A DNA stretch of 64,000 nucleotides from an uncultured Clostridia bacterium (GTDB lineage: Bacteria > Bacillota > Clostridia > Oscillospirales > Oscillospiraceae). Shown one piece after another: positions 8,178-16,410 of the stretch. The notes under the pieces are model-generated. The model was not told the origin of the DNA. It searched no databases and was given only the letters and a program-made list of their open reading frames with translations. Each line of letters opens with the position of its first letter. The first letter of the stretch is position 1. The DNA lies in assembly GCA_930990965.1 (NCBI GenBank), contig CAKNRQ010000004.1, positions 1 through 64,000 of the forward strand. Reading direction: 5' to 3'. The position numbers and the translations under genes were made by a program.

Positions 8178-9245
8178 TCAATGCGCTACGACTTTATTGC
8201 AGTAATCTATTAAGGGGTGCAATTCACCTGCGCGGGACATTCTTTGCAGTTCTGATGCTGTGACCCACTTCGCATCCCGTACCTCGCTGCGCTGGAGCTT
8301 TAAGTCTGGGAGCGAAGCCGGGGCGGTGAAAAGCCAAGCGTCATAAAAGTCGCGCTCCCGCCGGACGCTGTGGATGAGGCGCGCAGCGTCACTGTTCAGA
8401 TTGAGCCCGAGCTCCTCTTTCAACTCGCGCAAAATTGCGGTTAAGCTGTCTTCGCCCGCCATTACGTGTCCACCGGTGGGCTCCCACAGCAGGGGATAGG
8501 TCTTGTCTTCAGCGCGCTGGGTGAGCAGAAACCGTCCGTCAGCACTGCGTATCCAGCCGCTGGCGCAGAGATAGTATCTGCCGGGCGGCACCGGGTCCCC
8601 ACGCCTAATGGTCTCGCCGGTTTGAACCCTATTTGTGTCGTACAGATCCATCGGCTCTCCGGAAAGTGGCGCCTCACCCAGCCCCCGTGAGGCGTCGTAT
8701 GTCTGCATACCGGCGCGCGCCGCAGAGTCCAGGGCAACCCGGCTGTCATCCAGCACCAAACAGCGCTCCGGACGCACGCCGACCCTCCGGGATGCCAGCA
8801 GAAATACGTCAGGTTCAGATTTCCCGTGCGGTGTTTCATCGGTGGAGCAAAGCGCGGAGAAATAGTCTAAAAGATCCAGCCGCTTTAAGCACGGCAGATA
8901 CAACCCCTCCGGCAGACTGGTGGCCACGGCAAGTGTGACACCCAGGCGCTGCAAGGCGTTCAGATAATCAACGGCATGCGGCAGTGACTGGACACTGTGC
9001 GCATATTCATCCGCAGCGAGCCGGTCCCACTCGTCCAGCAGCCTTTCGGGCGGTTCGTCGAGCCGAAACAGGGCAATGGTGTACTCAGCGGCTTCGGCGA
9101 AGCTCAGTGAGTGTACTTTGGCAATATAGCTGTCAGGGCAGGGCAAGCCACGTCTGTACAAAGGAGCGGCGAGGATTCTATCCCACACAGGTATTGTGTC
9201 CAATAGCGTTCCGTCGAGGTCGAAAATAGCGGCGTCAAAGTTCAT
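8178..9245 (-). CDS. HAD phosphatase-Nudix hydrolase fusion under TPP control
   Basis: This 355-residue protein fuses two hydrolases. Residues 1 to about 195 are a HAD phosphatase of the beta-PGM type (DLDGTLLDT motif I, VATSLP motif II, GKSEPDVF with the motif III Lys, VLDDSRVAL motif IV). Residues from about 215 are a Nudix domain with a complete Nudix box at GGHVMAGEDSLTAILREL followed by KEELGL. The ATG at 9245 follows AAGGAGG; upstream in-frame codons fall inside the leader terminator. A TPP riboswitch lies directly upstream. Phosphatase and Nudix activities on thiamin pyrophosphate or its analogues and precursors are a reasonable inference, for example salvage of thiamin or removal of damaged pyrophosphates. 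The exact substrate is unknown. Confidence 0.92.
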   Translation of the reverse strand: MNFDAAIFDLDGTLLDTIPVWDRILAAPLYRRGLPCPDSYIAKVHSLSFAEAAEYTIALFRLDEPPERLLDEWDRLAADEYAHSVQSLPHAVDYLNALQRLGVTLAVATSLPEGLYLPCLKRLDLLDYFSALCSTDETPHGKSEPDVFLLASRRVGVRPERCLVLDDSRVALDSAARAGMQTYDASRGLGEAPLSGEPMDLYDTNRVQTGETIRRGDPVPPGRYYLCASGWIRSADGRFLLTQRAEDKTYPLLWEPTGGHVMAGEDSLTAILRELKEELGLNLNSDAARLIHSVRRERDFYDAWLFTAPASLPDLKLQRSEVRDAKWVTASELQRMSRAGELHPLIDYCNKVVAH

Positions 9246-9264
9246 GGTGTTCCTCCTTTGAATT

Positions 9265-9301
9265 ACAAAAAATAGAGCCTCCGTGGCGTACACGGAGGCT
9301 A
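9265..9301 (-). terminator. Terminator of the TPP riboswitch expression platform
   Basis: On the minus strand AGCCTCCGTG-TACGC-CACGGAGGCT is followed by CTATTTTTTG. It lies between the TPP aptamer and the HAD-Nudix gene, so it can stop transcription when TPP is bound. Confidence 0.88.
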
Positions 9302-9322
9302 AAAAGCGCAAACCGGCACGGG

Positions 9323-9403
9323 AATTGCTCCCATGCCGGCATTAACCGACAGGTCAAGAGGTCAGGTGTGAACCTTTTTCAGCCATGAGGCTCCCTCGCA
9401 ACT
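9323..9403 (-). promoter_or_regulatory. TPP (thiamin pyrophosphate) riboswitch
   Basis: On the minus strand AGTTGC and GCAATT close P1, GAGG and CCTC form P2, AGCC-TCAT-GGCT is P3, AGGT-TCAC-ACCT is the optional P3a, and TTGACCTGTCGGTTAATG then CCGGCATGGGAG gives the pyrophosphate-sensing half, close to the thiM consensus. The usual CUGAGA after P3 reads CUGAAA here, a one-base change in the pyrimidine-sensing bulge. A promoter lies upstream and a terminator downstream. Confidence 0.88.
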
Positions 9404-9428
9404 TGTTTATATCTATTCAACTAAATGC

Positions 9429-9457
9429 ATTATATCACGAATGCAAGCGCCGAGCAA
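9429..9457 (-). promoter_or_regulatory. Promoter of the TPP riboswitch transcript
   Basis: On the minus strand TTGCTC (9457-9452) and TATAAT (9434-9429) are 17 bp apart, placing the start of RNA near 9422, about 20 nt before the aptamer. Confidence 0.7.
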
Positions 9458-9515
9458 GTACAATTCCGTCCCAATCTTACGGATAGCGTATAAACGCACA
9501 CGGTATAAATTGAGG

Positions 9516-9570
9516 TTGACATTTCGATATATAGCGCATATACTAATCACATCAATAAATTTTGATGTGA
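9516..9570 (+). promoter_or_regulatory. arsR promoter and operator O1
   Basis: TTGACA (9516-9521) and TATACT (9539-9544) are 17 bp apart. Immediately after the -10 box lies a perfect inverted repeat TCACATCAA-N6-TTGATGTGA (9547-9570), covering the transcription start and ending nine bases before the arsR ATG. The core ACATCAA-N6-TTGATGT recurs upstream of the permease gene, so it is the likely ArsR binding site. Confidence 0.85.
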
Positions 9571-9579
9571 GGTGAGAGC

Positions 9580-9894
9580 ATGGACGGGACGTTCCAGGAA
9601 CAGGCCAAAGTGTTCAAGGCGCTCTGCGATCCCAAGCGGCTGGCCATTCTGGAACAGCTGAGAAGCGGCGAAAAGTGTGCCTGTGTTTTGCAGGAGCCCT
9701 TGGATTTGACGCAGTCCGGACTCTCCTACCACATGAAAATCCTCTGCGACTCCGGTATAGTTGTCAGCCGTCAGGAGGGCAAATGGACGCATTACCGGCT
9801 CAGCCTTTCCGGCAGGGACTATGCCCTGCAACTACTGAAGAAGCTGACAACCCCGAAAGCCGAGCAGGATAGCAACTGCCAAAAGTGTGAATAG
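9580..9894 (+). CDS. ArsR family metalloregulator
   Basis: This 104-residue repressor has the ArsR winged-helix fold: AKVFKALCDPKRLAILEQL, the metal-sensing stretch GEKCACVL (the ELCVC-type site), and the recognition helix LTQSGLSYHMKILCDSGIV. Three further Cys near the C-terminus (NCQKCE) could add to metalloid binding. The ATG at 9580 follows GAGGTGAGAG. Its own promoter carries a perfect dyad, consistent with autorepression, and the operon continues with permease, redox and ArsC genes, so arsenite or a similar thiophilic ion is the likely inducer. Confidence 0.92.
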   Translation: MDGTFQEQAKVFKALCDPKRLAILEQLRSGEKCACVLQEPLDLTQSGLSYHMKILCDSGIVVSRQEGKWTHYRLSLSGRDYALQLLKKLTTPKAEQDSNCQKCE

Positions 9895-9933
9895 GAACGC
9901 CATCTGAGAGGGTGGCGTTTCCTTAGACGCTAC

Positions 9934-9953
9934 ACATCAAAACTTTTTGATGT
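9934..9953 (+). promoter_or_regulatory. ArsR operator O2 ahead of the permease gene
   Basis: ACATCAAAACTTTTTGATGT matches the arsR operator core (ACATCAA-N6-TTGATGT) exactly in both arms. It is preceded by a hairpin (GGAACGCCA with TGGCGTTTCC, about 9893-9922), so the permease may have separate control from arsR. Confidence 0.75.
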
Positions 9954-9976
9954 ATATATGAAAAGCGAGGACTTGT

Positions 9977-10978
9977 ATGGGCGTGTGGAATTTTATTCAA
10001 ACCCAGGTGCTGGGCATGCAATGGCTCAACGAGCTGATTGGAATGGGACTGTCGGCGCTCGGCTTGGATGTGAGCGGGCGTATTGGCGGGAGCGTACAGT
10101 TTTTCATCTACGATGTCCTGAAAATTACAGTGCTGCTCTGCGTGCTGATTTTTGCCATTTCATATATCCAGAGTTACTTCCCACCGGAGCGCAGCAAGCG
10201 TATTTTGGGCCGCTTTCATGGAATCTGGGCGAATATCATTGCTGCGCTGCTGGGGACTGTGACGCCATTTTGCTCCTGCTCGTCTATCCCTTTGTTTATT
10301 GGTTTTACCAGTGCGGGACTTCCTCTGGGCGTGACGTTTTCATTTTTGATTTCGTCGCCGATGGTCGATTTAGGAAGTCTTGTCTTGTTAATGAGCATTT
10401 TCGGCGCAAGGGTGGCTGTTATCTATGTAGTTTTGGGCCTCGTAATTGCGGTTGCCGGCGGCACCGTTATTGAAAAGCTGCACATGGAAAAGCATGTGGA
10501 GAGCTTTGTGCTCTCGGCGGGCAGCGTAGATATTGAGTCACCTGAGCTGATGATACGGGAGCGCCTGATTTATGCAAGGGATCAGATGCTTGGCACGTTT
10601 AAAAAAGTGTTTCCCTACATTCTGATTGGCGTCGGTATAGGCGCGTTGATTCACAACTGGATACCGGAGAGCTGGATTGAAACAGTACTTGGCAGCGACA
10701 ACCCCTTTGGTGTCGTCCTTGCCACGATTGTGGGAATTCCCATGTACGCAGACATTTTTGGCACCATTCCCGTCGCAGAGGCGCTGCTGTCCAAGGGTGC
10801 GCAGCTAGGCACGGTTCTGTCTTTTATGATGGCCGTGACCACGCTGTCCCTGCCGTCGCTCATCATGCTGCGCAAGGCGGTCAGGCCCAAGCTGTTGGCG
10901 CTGTTTATTGGAATTTGTGCGGCTGGCATTATTGCGGTAGGGTACATTTTCAATGCCCTGCAATTCATTTTGATCTAG
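9977..10978 (+). CDS. Permease of the ArsP/YraQ (DUF318) family
   Basis: This 333-residue membrane protein has about eight hydrophobic segments and the family hallmark TPFCSCSSIPLFIGF near residue 95, with a Cys-x-Cys pair that in ArsP-type permeases is linked to trivalent arsenical binding. A second conserved block lies at GIPMYADIFGTIPVAEALL. Family members export methylated or aromatic arsenicals or act in metalloid resistance. The ATG at 9977 has only a weak Shine-Dalgarno (GAGGAC). It follows an ArsR gene and is followed by a thioredoxin-like and an ArsC gene. No ArsB or Acr3 is present, so this is probably the operon's efflux pump. Confidence 0.88.
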   Translation: MGVWNFIQTQVLGMQWLNELIGMGLSALGLDVSGRIGGSVQFFIYDVLKITVLLCVLIFAISYIQSYFPPERSKRILGRFHGIWANIIAALLGTVTPFCSCSSIPLFIGFTSAGLPLGVTFSFLISSPMVDLGSLVLLMSIFGARVAVIYVVLGLVIAVAGGTVIEKLHMEKHVESFVLSAGSVDIESPELMIRERLIYARDQMLGTFKKVFPYILIGVGIGALIHNWIPESWIETVLGSDNPFGVVLATIVGIPMYADIFGTIPVAEALLSKGAQLGTVLSFMMAVTTLSLPSLIMLRKAVRPKLLALFIGICAAGIIAVGYIFNALQFILI

Positions 10979-10996
10979 TTAAGGAGGCAATTTACC

Positions 10997-11335
10997 ATGG
11001 GTCTGTTTAGCAAGAAGAAAGAGGAAAAGAGCTGCTGCGGTAGCGCTTGCACACCTGAAAAGATGGCCCGGGCTGAGGCCGAAAAAGCGGCCGCGGGCAT
11101 CAAAGTGCTGGGTTCAGGCTGCGCCAAGTGCCGCGCTTTGGAAGAGGCCACGTTGGCGGCGCTGGGGGAGCTCAACATGGACACAACCATAGACCATGTG
11201 ACAGACTTCTCCCAGATAGCCGCCTATGGCGTGATGACCACTCCGGCCCTTGTGGTGGACGGCAAGGTGGTGTCCTATGGCAAGGTGCTGAAAAAGGACG
11301 AGGTCAAGGAGCTAATCCGGAAGGTCAGGGGATGA
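10997..11335 (+). CDS. Thioredoxin-like small redox protein (thioredoxin_3 type)
   Basis: This 112-residue protein has an N-terminal lysine- and cysteine-rich stretch (SCCGSACTP) and a thioredoxin_3 domain from residue 33 (IKVLGSGCAKCRALEEA) with a CAKC redox pair and the cis-Pro region MTTPALVVDGKVV. In this operon it is a plausible electron donor for the ArsC encoded four bases downstream, or a thiol metalloid carrier. The ATG at 10997 follows AAGGAGG. The extra N-terminal cysteines suggest a second metal-binding site. Confidence 0.85.
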   Translation: MGLFSKKKEEKSCCGSACTPEKMARAEAEKAAAGIKVLGSGCAKCRALEEATLAALGELNMDTTIDHVTDFSQIAAYGVMTTPALVVDGKVVSYGKVLKKDEVKELIRKVRG

Positions 11336-11338
11336 CAT

Positions 11339-11767
11339 ATGAGTCAAAAGCCAAAAGTGGCGTTTATCTGCGTCCACAACTCCTGCCGCAGCCAGATAGC
11401 TGAGGCGCTTGGTAAATTGCTGGCCTCAGACGTGTTCGAGAGCTACTCGGCCGGTACGGAGATGATGCCGCAAATCAATCAGGACGCGGTGCGGCTGATG
11501 AAGAGGCTCTATGGTATTGACATGGAGCAGACGCAGAGAAGCAAACTCTTATCAGAGCTGCCGGAGGTGGATATCGTTATAACGATGGGCTGCAACGTGA
11601 ACTGTCCGAACTTGCCGTGTAAGCACCGTGAGGATTGGGGCCTGGACGACCCGACAGGAAAAAGTGAGGTAGAGTACCTGAACACTATATCGGCCATCGA
11701 GGAGAAAGTGCTAACCTTGAAGAGCCGCGCGGAACAGAGTGGGGTCTGGTCGCCAGCTACAAGTTGA
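11339..11767 (+). CDS. arsC: Arsenate reductase, low-molecular-weight phosphatase (thioredoxin-linked) type
   Basis: This 142-residue enzyme reduces arsenate to arsenite. It starts with the P-loop VAFICVHNSCRSQIAEA (Cys-x5-Arg), has YSAGTE, and two Cys around residue 85 (MGCNVNCPNLPCKH) corresponding to the resolving cysteines of the thioredoxin-coupled class. EDWGLDDPTGKS contains the family's catalytic Asp-Pro. The start overlaps nothing and lies three bases after the redox gene stop, so the two are translationally coupled. The neighbouring CAKC protein could recycle it. Confidence 0.93.
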   Translation: MSQKPKVAFICVHNSCRSQIAEALGKLLASDVFESYSAGTEMMPQINQDAVRLMKRLYGIDMEQTQRSKLLSELPEVDIVITMGCNVNCPNLPCKHREDWGLDDPTGKSEVEYLNTISAIEEKVLTLKSRAEQSGVWSPATS

Positions 11768-11823
11768 CCAGGCCCTTGACACAGACAATTAGCGCGCGTT
11801 TCTGACAAAAATATTCTGCTTAC

Positions 11824-11852
11824 TTGAACGGGCTGAACCAACATGGTATAAT
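11824..11852 (+). promoter_or_regulatory. Promoter of the cas operon
   Basis: TTGAAC (11824-11829) and TATAAT (11847-11852) are separated by 17 bp, 34 bp ahead of the proposed cas3 start. Confidence 0.75.
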
Positions 11853-11885
11853 ATCTCAAACAAACTTTATATTGGAGGAGACGGC

Positions 11886-14468
11886 CTGGGTATATCTCTT
11901 GCACAGGTTTGGGCTAAGACGGAACCTTTTCAGTCTGTTCTTACGCATGGCCTGGTGTCAGGGATAACCGCGCAGGAGTTGCTGAAGTCTCTGCTCTCAT
12001 GCGGCAGCGCCGAGGACCTCGCCAGTGCCCTGGGCTGCACTTTGGAAGAGCTGGAGAACATTACAGGTTACATTGCGTCCGTCCACGACGAGGGGAAAAT
12101 AGAGCCGAATTTCCAAGCCGGCGCCCCGGAAATGGCCGGCTTGCTGGAAAAGTGCGGGCTTATGCCGGATATCCCTGCGCCCGTGAGGCACGAACAAACT
12201 TCACATTGCATTTTAACGCGCATCTGGACTCAACATGGGTTGAGCTCAGGTGCGCGTATTTTTTATGCGGGCATTGTCCGCGCGCATCATCAGGGGCGTT
12301 TCGGCGAGCCCGGCAGGACTAGCGCGCCAGAGTGGGTGAACTTGCAAAATGAGTTCGAGCTGACTATGCGGCGCACATTCTTAAAAAGTGAAGCGCTGCA
12401 TCTGCCTGCACCGCAAAAGCAGAGCAAGGGAGCGGCCGGGGCGCTGCTGTTGGGCCTCGTCATACTGGCCGACTGGATAGCGTCCGGGGAGACTTTTGCA
12501 GACGCCGAAAGCTGGATAGCAAGCAGCGGGAAAGACGAAGTTCGCCGCCGGGCCCGCGCTTTTATTGAGAGCAGCGGGTTGGCAGCGTGCGCGGACCGCC
12601 TCGGAGAAAGCTTCACTGACGTCTGGACAGCTATACCGAGGGCCGGCATGCGCGAACTGCAAATACAGGCAGAGGACGTTTTCAAGTCGTGTGACGAACG
12701 TATTGCCGCCGTCCTGATTGAAGCGCCGATGGGTGAGGGCAAGACGGAGGCGGGGATATATGCCGCGCTGAAAATGGGAGAGCAATGGGGGAAGGGTGGA
12801 TTTTATGTGGCGCTCCCAACTGCCGCCACGGCGAACCAGATGGTCGGGCGGGTGCGGGCACTGTTGGAGCAACACAGCGTTGACTCAAAGGTGAGGCTGC
12901 TGCACAGTACCTCCTGGCTCACAGACGGCGGCGCAGGCGTAAACAGCGAGGAGGCAGGCTATGCCGCGAGCTGGCTCCAACCGGCGAGAAGGGGCCTGCT
13001 GGCAAACTATGCGGTGGGCACAGTAGACCAGGCCATGATGTCTGTGCTCAAGGTGAAATACGGAGTGCTGCGCCTGCTCGGCCTTGCGGAGAAATCTCTC
13101 GTTATAGATGAGCTGCATTCGTATGACGTCTATATGAGCGACATATTGAACTTGCTGCTGCGGTGGTGCCGCGCGCTTGAGATACCGGTGGTCATGCTTT
13201 CGGCCACCCTGCCGCCGGACAAAAAGAGGCAGATGCTGTCTGCATATACCTCCGAAGAAATCCCGCAGGCCTATCCGTCCATAACGACTATATCTGAGAC
13301 CGGGAGGGTCTCCGTGCACCGGATAGGTGCCAGCGCCAAGAGTTGGGTGCTAAAAGTGGACACCCTGCCGGTGCTCAATGACGCTGGAGCTATTGCATCG
13401 GCGGCGCTTGAAGCGGTCTCGGACGGAGGCTGCCTGTGCGTACTCATGAACACGGTAAACGATGCGCAGCGCGTGTATTCGGAGATCAAAAAATCCGGGT
13501 TTGACGGTCTGGCCATGTTGTTCCACGCGCGTTTCACAACGCGCCGGAGGGACGAGATAGAGCGCGAGTGTATAAAGCTGTTTGGCAAGGACAAGAGCAA
13601 CCGGCCGCGCAAGGCCATACTCGTGGCCACACAAGTGGTGGAGCAATCGCTGGATTTGGACTTCGACGCCATGTTCAGCGCGGTGGCGCCAATAGACCTT
13701 TTGCTACAGCGCGCCGGGCGCATATTCCGGCATGAAAATACGCCGCGGCCGGAAAAACTAAGCGAGCCCAAACTCACGGTGCTAGTTCCGGACGGCGAAG
13801 GCGAGTACGGGGCGAATGAATACGTGTATCCGGCCTGCCTCTTAAACAGCAGTCTGCGTCTCATATCCGGGCGGCAGGAAATAGCCATACCTTACGATAT
13901 GCCCGCGCTGGTGGAGGCGGGGTATTCCCCGGCGCTGGCCGACCCCAGGGAATTCGAGCTCTGGGCAGAGCACCTTATGGAGGAAGAGGTGAAGGCCGCC
14001 GCGGACGTGCAGTACAAAATAAGTACGCCGGACAAGGGCTTCGACCCCGTCAAATCGTCCGATGAGCTGCGGTTCGATGACCTCGAGAGTTCCAGCTACC
14101 TCTCAGCCAAGACAAGGCTTGGAGAGCCTTCGGTCAGGGTCGTGCTGCTGCCTGAGCCTGAGTTTGAAAAGTATGCGCGACATGCTGTCAAACGTGACGG
14201 GGCGCTTGCGCTCTCGGATGTTGCACGGATTGACGCCAAAGAGCTGATGCTGTCCAGCGTATCCATACGGCTGAAATTGCTCGGGGAGGTGCCGCCGGGC
14301 GAATGTCTGGACGGCCGCGGCATATTGAGCGGACTGAAGATATATGTAGCCGGCACCGACGAAACGGGGAGACTTTGCCGCGTGTTCAGCGACGGCCGGC
14401 GTATGGTAATAGACAATGAATTGGGAGCGATTTTTGAAAAGGGGGAGAAAGATGCGCGCGAGCTTTAA
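11886..14468 (+). CDS. cas3: CRISPR-associated helicase-nuclease Cas3 (type I-E)
   Basis: Cas3 unwinds and degrades DNA marked by Cascade. The HD nuclease domain has the first metal His in VLTHGLVSG and the HD pair in ASVHDEGKIEPNFQ; ILADWIAS follows. The helicase part has Walker A APMGEGKTEAG (about residue 280), VIDELHSYD (DExH, about 406) and QRAGRIFRH. The first standard start, GTG at 11955, would remove the first His. The same frame is open back past a GGAGGAG at 11874-11880 and encodes ISLAQVWAKTEPFQ, typical of Cas3 N-termini. The only near-start codon at the right distance is CTG at 11886, so 860 residues are proposed. The start codon is uncertain; the protein identity is not. Confidence 0.93.
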   Translation: MGISLAQVWAKTEPFQSVLTHGLVSGITAQELLKSLLSCGSAEDLASALGCTLEELENITGYIASVHDEGKIEPNFQAGAPEMAGLLEKCGLMPDIPAPVRHEQTSHCILTRIWTQHGLSSGARIFYAGIVRAHHQGRFGEPGRTSAPEWVNLQNEFELTMRRTFLKSEALHLPAPQKQSKGAAGALLLGLVILADWIASGETFADAESWIASSGKDEVRRRARAFIESSGLAACADRLGESFTDVWTAIPRAGMRELQIQAEDVFKSCDERIAAVLIEAPMGEGKTEAGIYAALKMGEQWGKGGFYVALPTAATANQMVGRVRALLEQHSVDSKVRLLHSTSWLTDGGAGVNSEEAGYAASWLQPARRGLLANYAVGTVDQAMMSVLKVKYGVLRLLGLAEKSLVIDELHSYDVYMSDILNLLLRWCRALEIPVVMLSATLPPDKKRQMLSAYTSEEIPQAYPSITTISETGRVSVHRIGASAKSWVLKVDTLPVLNDAGAIASAALEAVSDGGCLCVLMNTVNDAQRVYSEIKKSGFDGLAMLFHARFTTRRRDEIERECIKLFGKDKSNRPRKAILVATQVVEQSLDLDFDAMFSAVAPIDLLLQRAGRIFRHENTPRPEKLSEPKLTVLVPDGEGEYGANEYVYPACLLNSSLRLISGRQEIAIPYDMPALVEAGYSPALADPREFELWAEHLMEEEVKAAADVQYKISTPDKGFDPVKSSDELRFDDLESSSYLSAKTRLGEPSVRVVLLPEPEFEKYARHAVKRDGALALSDVARIDAKELMLSSVSIRLKLLGEVPPGECLDGRGILSGLKIYVAGTDETGRLCRVFSDGRRMVIDNELGAIFEKGEKDAREL

Positions 14469-15894
14469 TGTCTTGCATGATCCGTGGATACCCATAGTTG
14501 ACATGAAGGGAGAGAGGCGAGAGCTGGGCGTTTTGGACACGCTTAGGCATGCACATGAGCTCAGGGCGGTAAGCGACGCTTCGCCTATGGCAGAGTACAG
14601 CGTGTACCGTTTCCTGATAGTGTTGCTGATGGACGCACTGCGTCCGGAGGAACTTGAAGACCTGGCCGGGCTGTTTGAGGAAGGGCGCTTTGACGCGGAA
14701 AAGCTCAACGAATACGTTGAAACCTGCGAAAAAGAGGGAGTGAGCTTTGACCTCTTCGACGAGGAAAATCCGTTCATGCAAACTCCCATAGTCCCGGAGT
14801 GGGACAGGAAAACCAAACCGGCGGCGGTTTTGGACTACGCCGTACCAAGCGGTAACAATCACCTGCACTTTGACCACCAGGTTGAACGCGAGGCATACAG
14901 CGCTGCGAAGTCCATGCGCATGATGCTCGCCGCGCAGATGTTTTGCACCTCGGCGGCGCAGAGCTACCCTTCAAACGTGAACGGCGCACCGCCGTGGTTC
15001 GTGCTGATAGACGGGGATAACCTCTTTGAAACACTGGTGCTCAACATGGTCTACATAGACCAGATACGCATCGCGTTTGATGAGCCGCCGGTTATCTGGC
15101 GCAATACGGGGACAGTGGAGAGCAAGAGGAAGGTTGCGCAAACCTCCTGGCTGTATGGCATGATTTTCCCCGCGCGGCGTATACACCTTGTGTCGGGTGA
15201 AGACGGGACGGTGACTGAAGTGTACCTTAGCCAGGGAATGAACTACGTCGATCCGGCCAACTGGCAGGACCCTCACGTCGTGTACATCGTGAACGACAAA
15301 GGGAAATTCAACTGGAAACCCGCCGCTGATTTTTCAGTATGGCAAAACCTTGCCAGTTTGATAAACACCAGGTATCAGTGCGCGCCGCAGACGCTTGCAA
15401 ATTACAGGGAGCTGCATACATACGGCGTAGTGCGGCTGACCATGTACGCTGTAGCAACCAGTCAGGCTAGCTATTTGCAGTCGGCGCGAATAGACTTGCG
15501 CCTGCCGCTGGAAGTGGTGGGAGACGAGAATGCTGAAGAGTTTATAACGTCCTATACCCAAACGGCCAAAGTCCTCTCTAAAACGGTGTCGTCGGCCCTC
15601 AAGTACAAAGAAATCCCTGAGGTTGTCCGGAGGAGCGCCGTGAGGGAGTATTACACTTTTGTGGAGCAGACCCTGTTTGAACTGTTAAACCGCTTGAGTG
15701 TAATTAGAGACGGCTACAGCGATCTGCTCCGTGAGGCAGAGGAACAGTTGCTCAGCGAGTTGGCCAGATGCACGCAAGAGAAGCTGAGTGAATTGACGCT
15801 GCGCGGCCGGGCACTTGTGGACACCGCAGAGCTGCGCCAGAAAGAAATCAACAGCGCCAGAAAATTCATAAGGAGGAAGTGGGAAAATGGGTGA
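14452..15894 (+). CDS. casA: Type I-E Cascade large subunit Cse1 (Cas8e)
   Basis: This 480-residue protein is the PAM-sensing large subunit of type I-E Cascade. It begins with FNVLHDPWIPI, the diagnostic Cse1 opening, and contains the family stretch ENPFMQTP. The ATG at 14452 follows AGGGGGAG and overlaps the cas3 end by 17 bases; an earlier in-frame ATG at 14416 would lie deep in cas3. It recruits Cas3 after target binding. Gene order and overlap show one operon with cse2, cas7e, cas5e and cas6e. Confidence 0.95.
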   Translation: MRASFNVLHDPWIPIVDMKGERRELGVLDTLRHAHELRAVSDASPMAEYSVYRFLIVLLMDALRPEELEDLAGLFEEGRFDAEKLNEYVETCEKEGVSFDLFDEENPFMQTPIVPEWDRKTKPAAVLDYAVPSGNNHLHFDHQVEREAYSAAKSMRMMLAAQMFCTSAAQSYPSNVNGAPPWFVLIDGDNLFETLVLNMVYIDQIRIAFDEPPVIWRNTGTVESKRKVAQTSWLYGMIFPARRIHLVSGEDGTVTEVYLSQGMNYVDPANWQDPHVVYIVNDKGKFNWKPAADFSVWQNLASLINTRYQCAPQTLANYRELHTYGVVRLTMYAVATSQASYLQSARIDLRLPLEVVGDENAEEFITSYTQTAKVLSKTVSSALKYKEIPEVVRRSAVREYYTFVEQTLFELLNRLSVIRDGYSDLLREAEEQLLSELARCTQEKLSELTLRGRALVDTAELRQKEINSARKFIRRKWENG

Positions 15895-16408
15895 AGAAGC
15901 CGCGAAGGCCTTCTTTGAAAAGCTGGACAAACTGCCTTCGGGAGACCGCACCGCCATGAAGCGCGAGGCGGGTACCATGTTGGAGCAGGCCGGCGGGAGG
16001 GCCATGAGAGTGTTCTATCAGTGCCTGCCGTTTTCTGTGCCGCAGTGGCAGGAGGGGTGCTGGTTTGCGGCGGCCTGCCTGCATTGCATGTCGGCGCCGG
16101 ACGTGGTTGGCAGGATAAGCATGGAGCAGGCACTGTACATGCTTGCGCACGATGACGCGACGTCGGAGAGCATAAAACGCCGCCTGGAGAGCCTGCTTGA
16201 TCTGAAGTGGGACGGTTCCGGGTATATGCTGACCAAGCTCACAAGGATTGTGAAGTTGATGTGTTCCAGGGGCTTGAACATAGACTGCGCACAGCTTTTA
16301 CGGGACCTAATCTATTGGAACGCGGATAACCAGAGTGTGCAGCACAAATGGGCGAGAGCCATGTTTGCCAAATTGGATGACGATGCCGCCGGCAAGAAAG
16401 GGGAATAA
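15887..16408 (+). CDS. casB: Type I-E Cascade small subunit Cse2 (Cas11e)
   Basis: This 173-residue helical protein matches Cse2 in size and position between cse1 and cas7e. It has the family features of an N-terminal helical FFEKLDKL segment, a basic GDRTAMKRE stretch, and QHKWARAMF near the end. Two copies stabilise the crRNA-target duplex in the E. coli complex. The ATG at 15887 follows AGGAGG and overlaps the cse1 end by 8 bases. Confidence 0.92.
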   Translation: MGEEAAKAFFEKLDKLPSGDRTAMKREAGTMLEQAGGRAMRVFYQCLPFSVPQWQEGCWFAAACLHCMSAPDVVGRISMEQALYMLAHDDATSESIKRRLESLLDLKWDGSGYMLTKLTRIVKLMCSRGLNIDCAQLLRDLIYWNADNQSVQHKWARAMFAKLDDDAAGKKGE

Positions 16409-16410
16409 AG

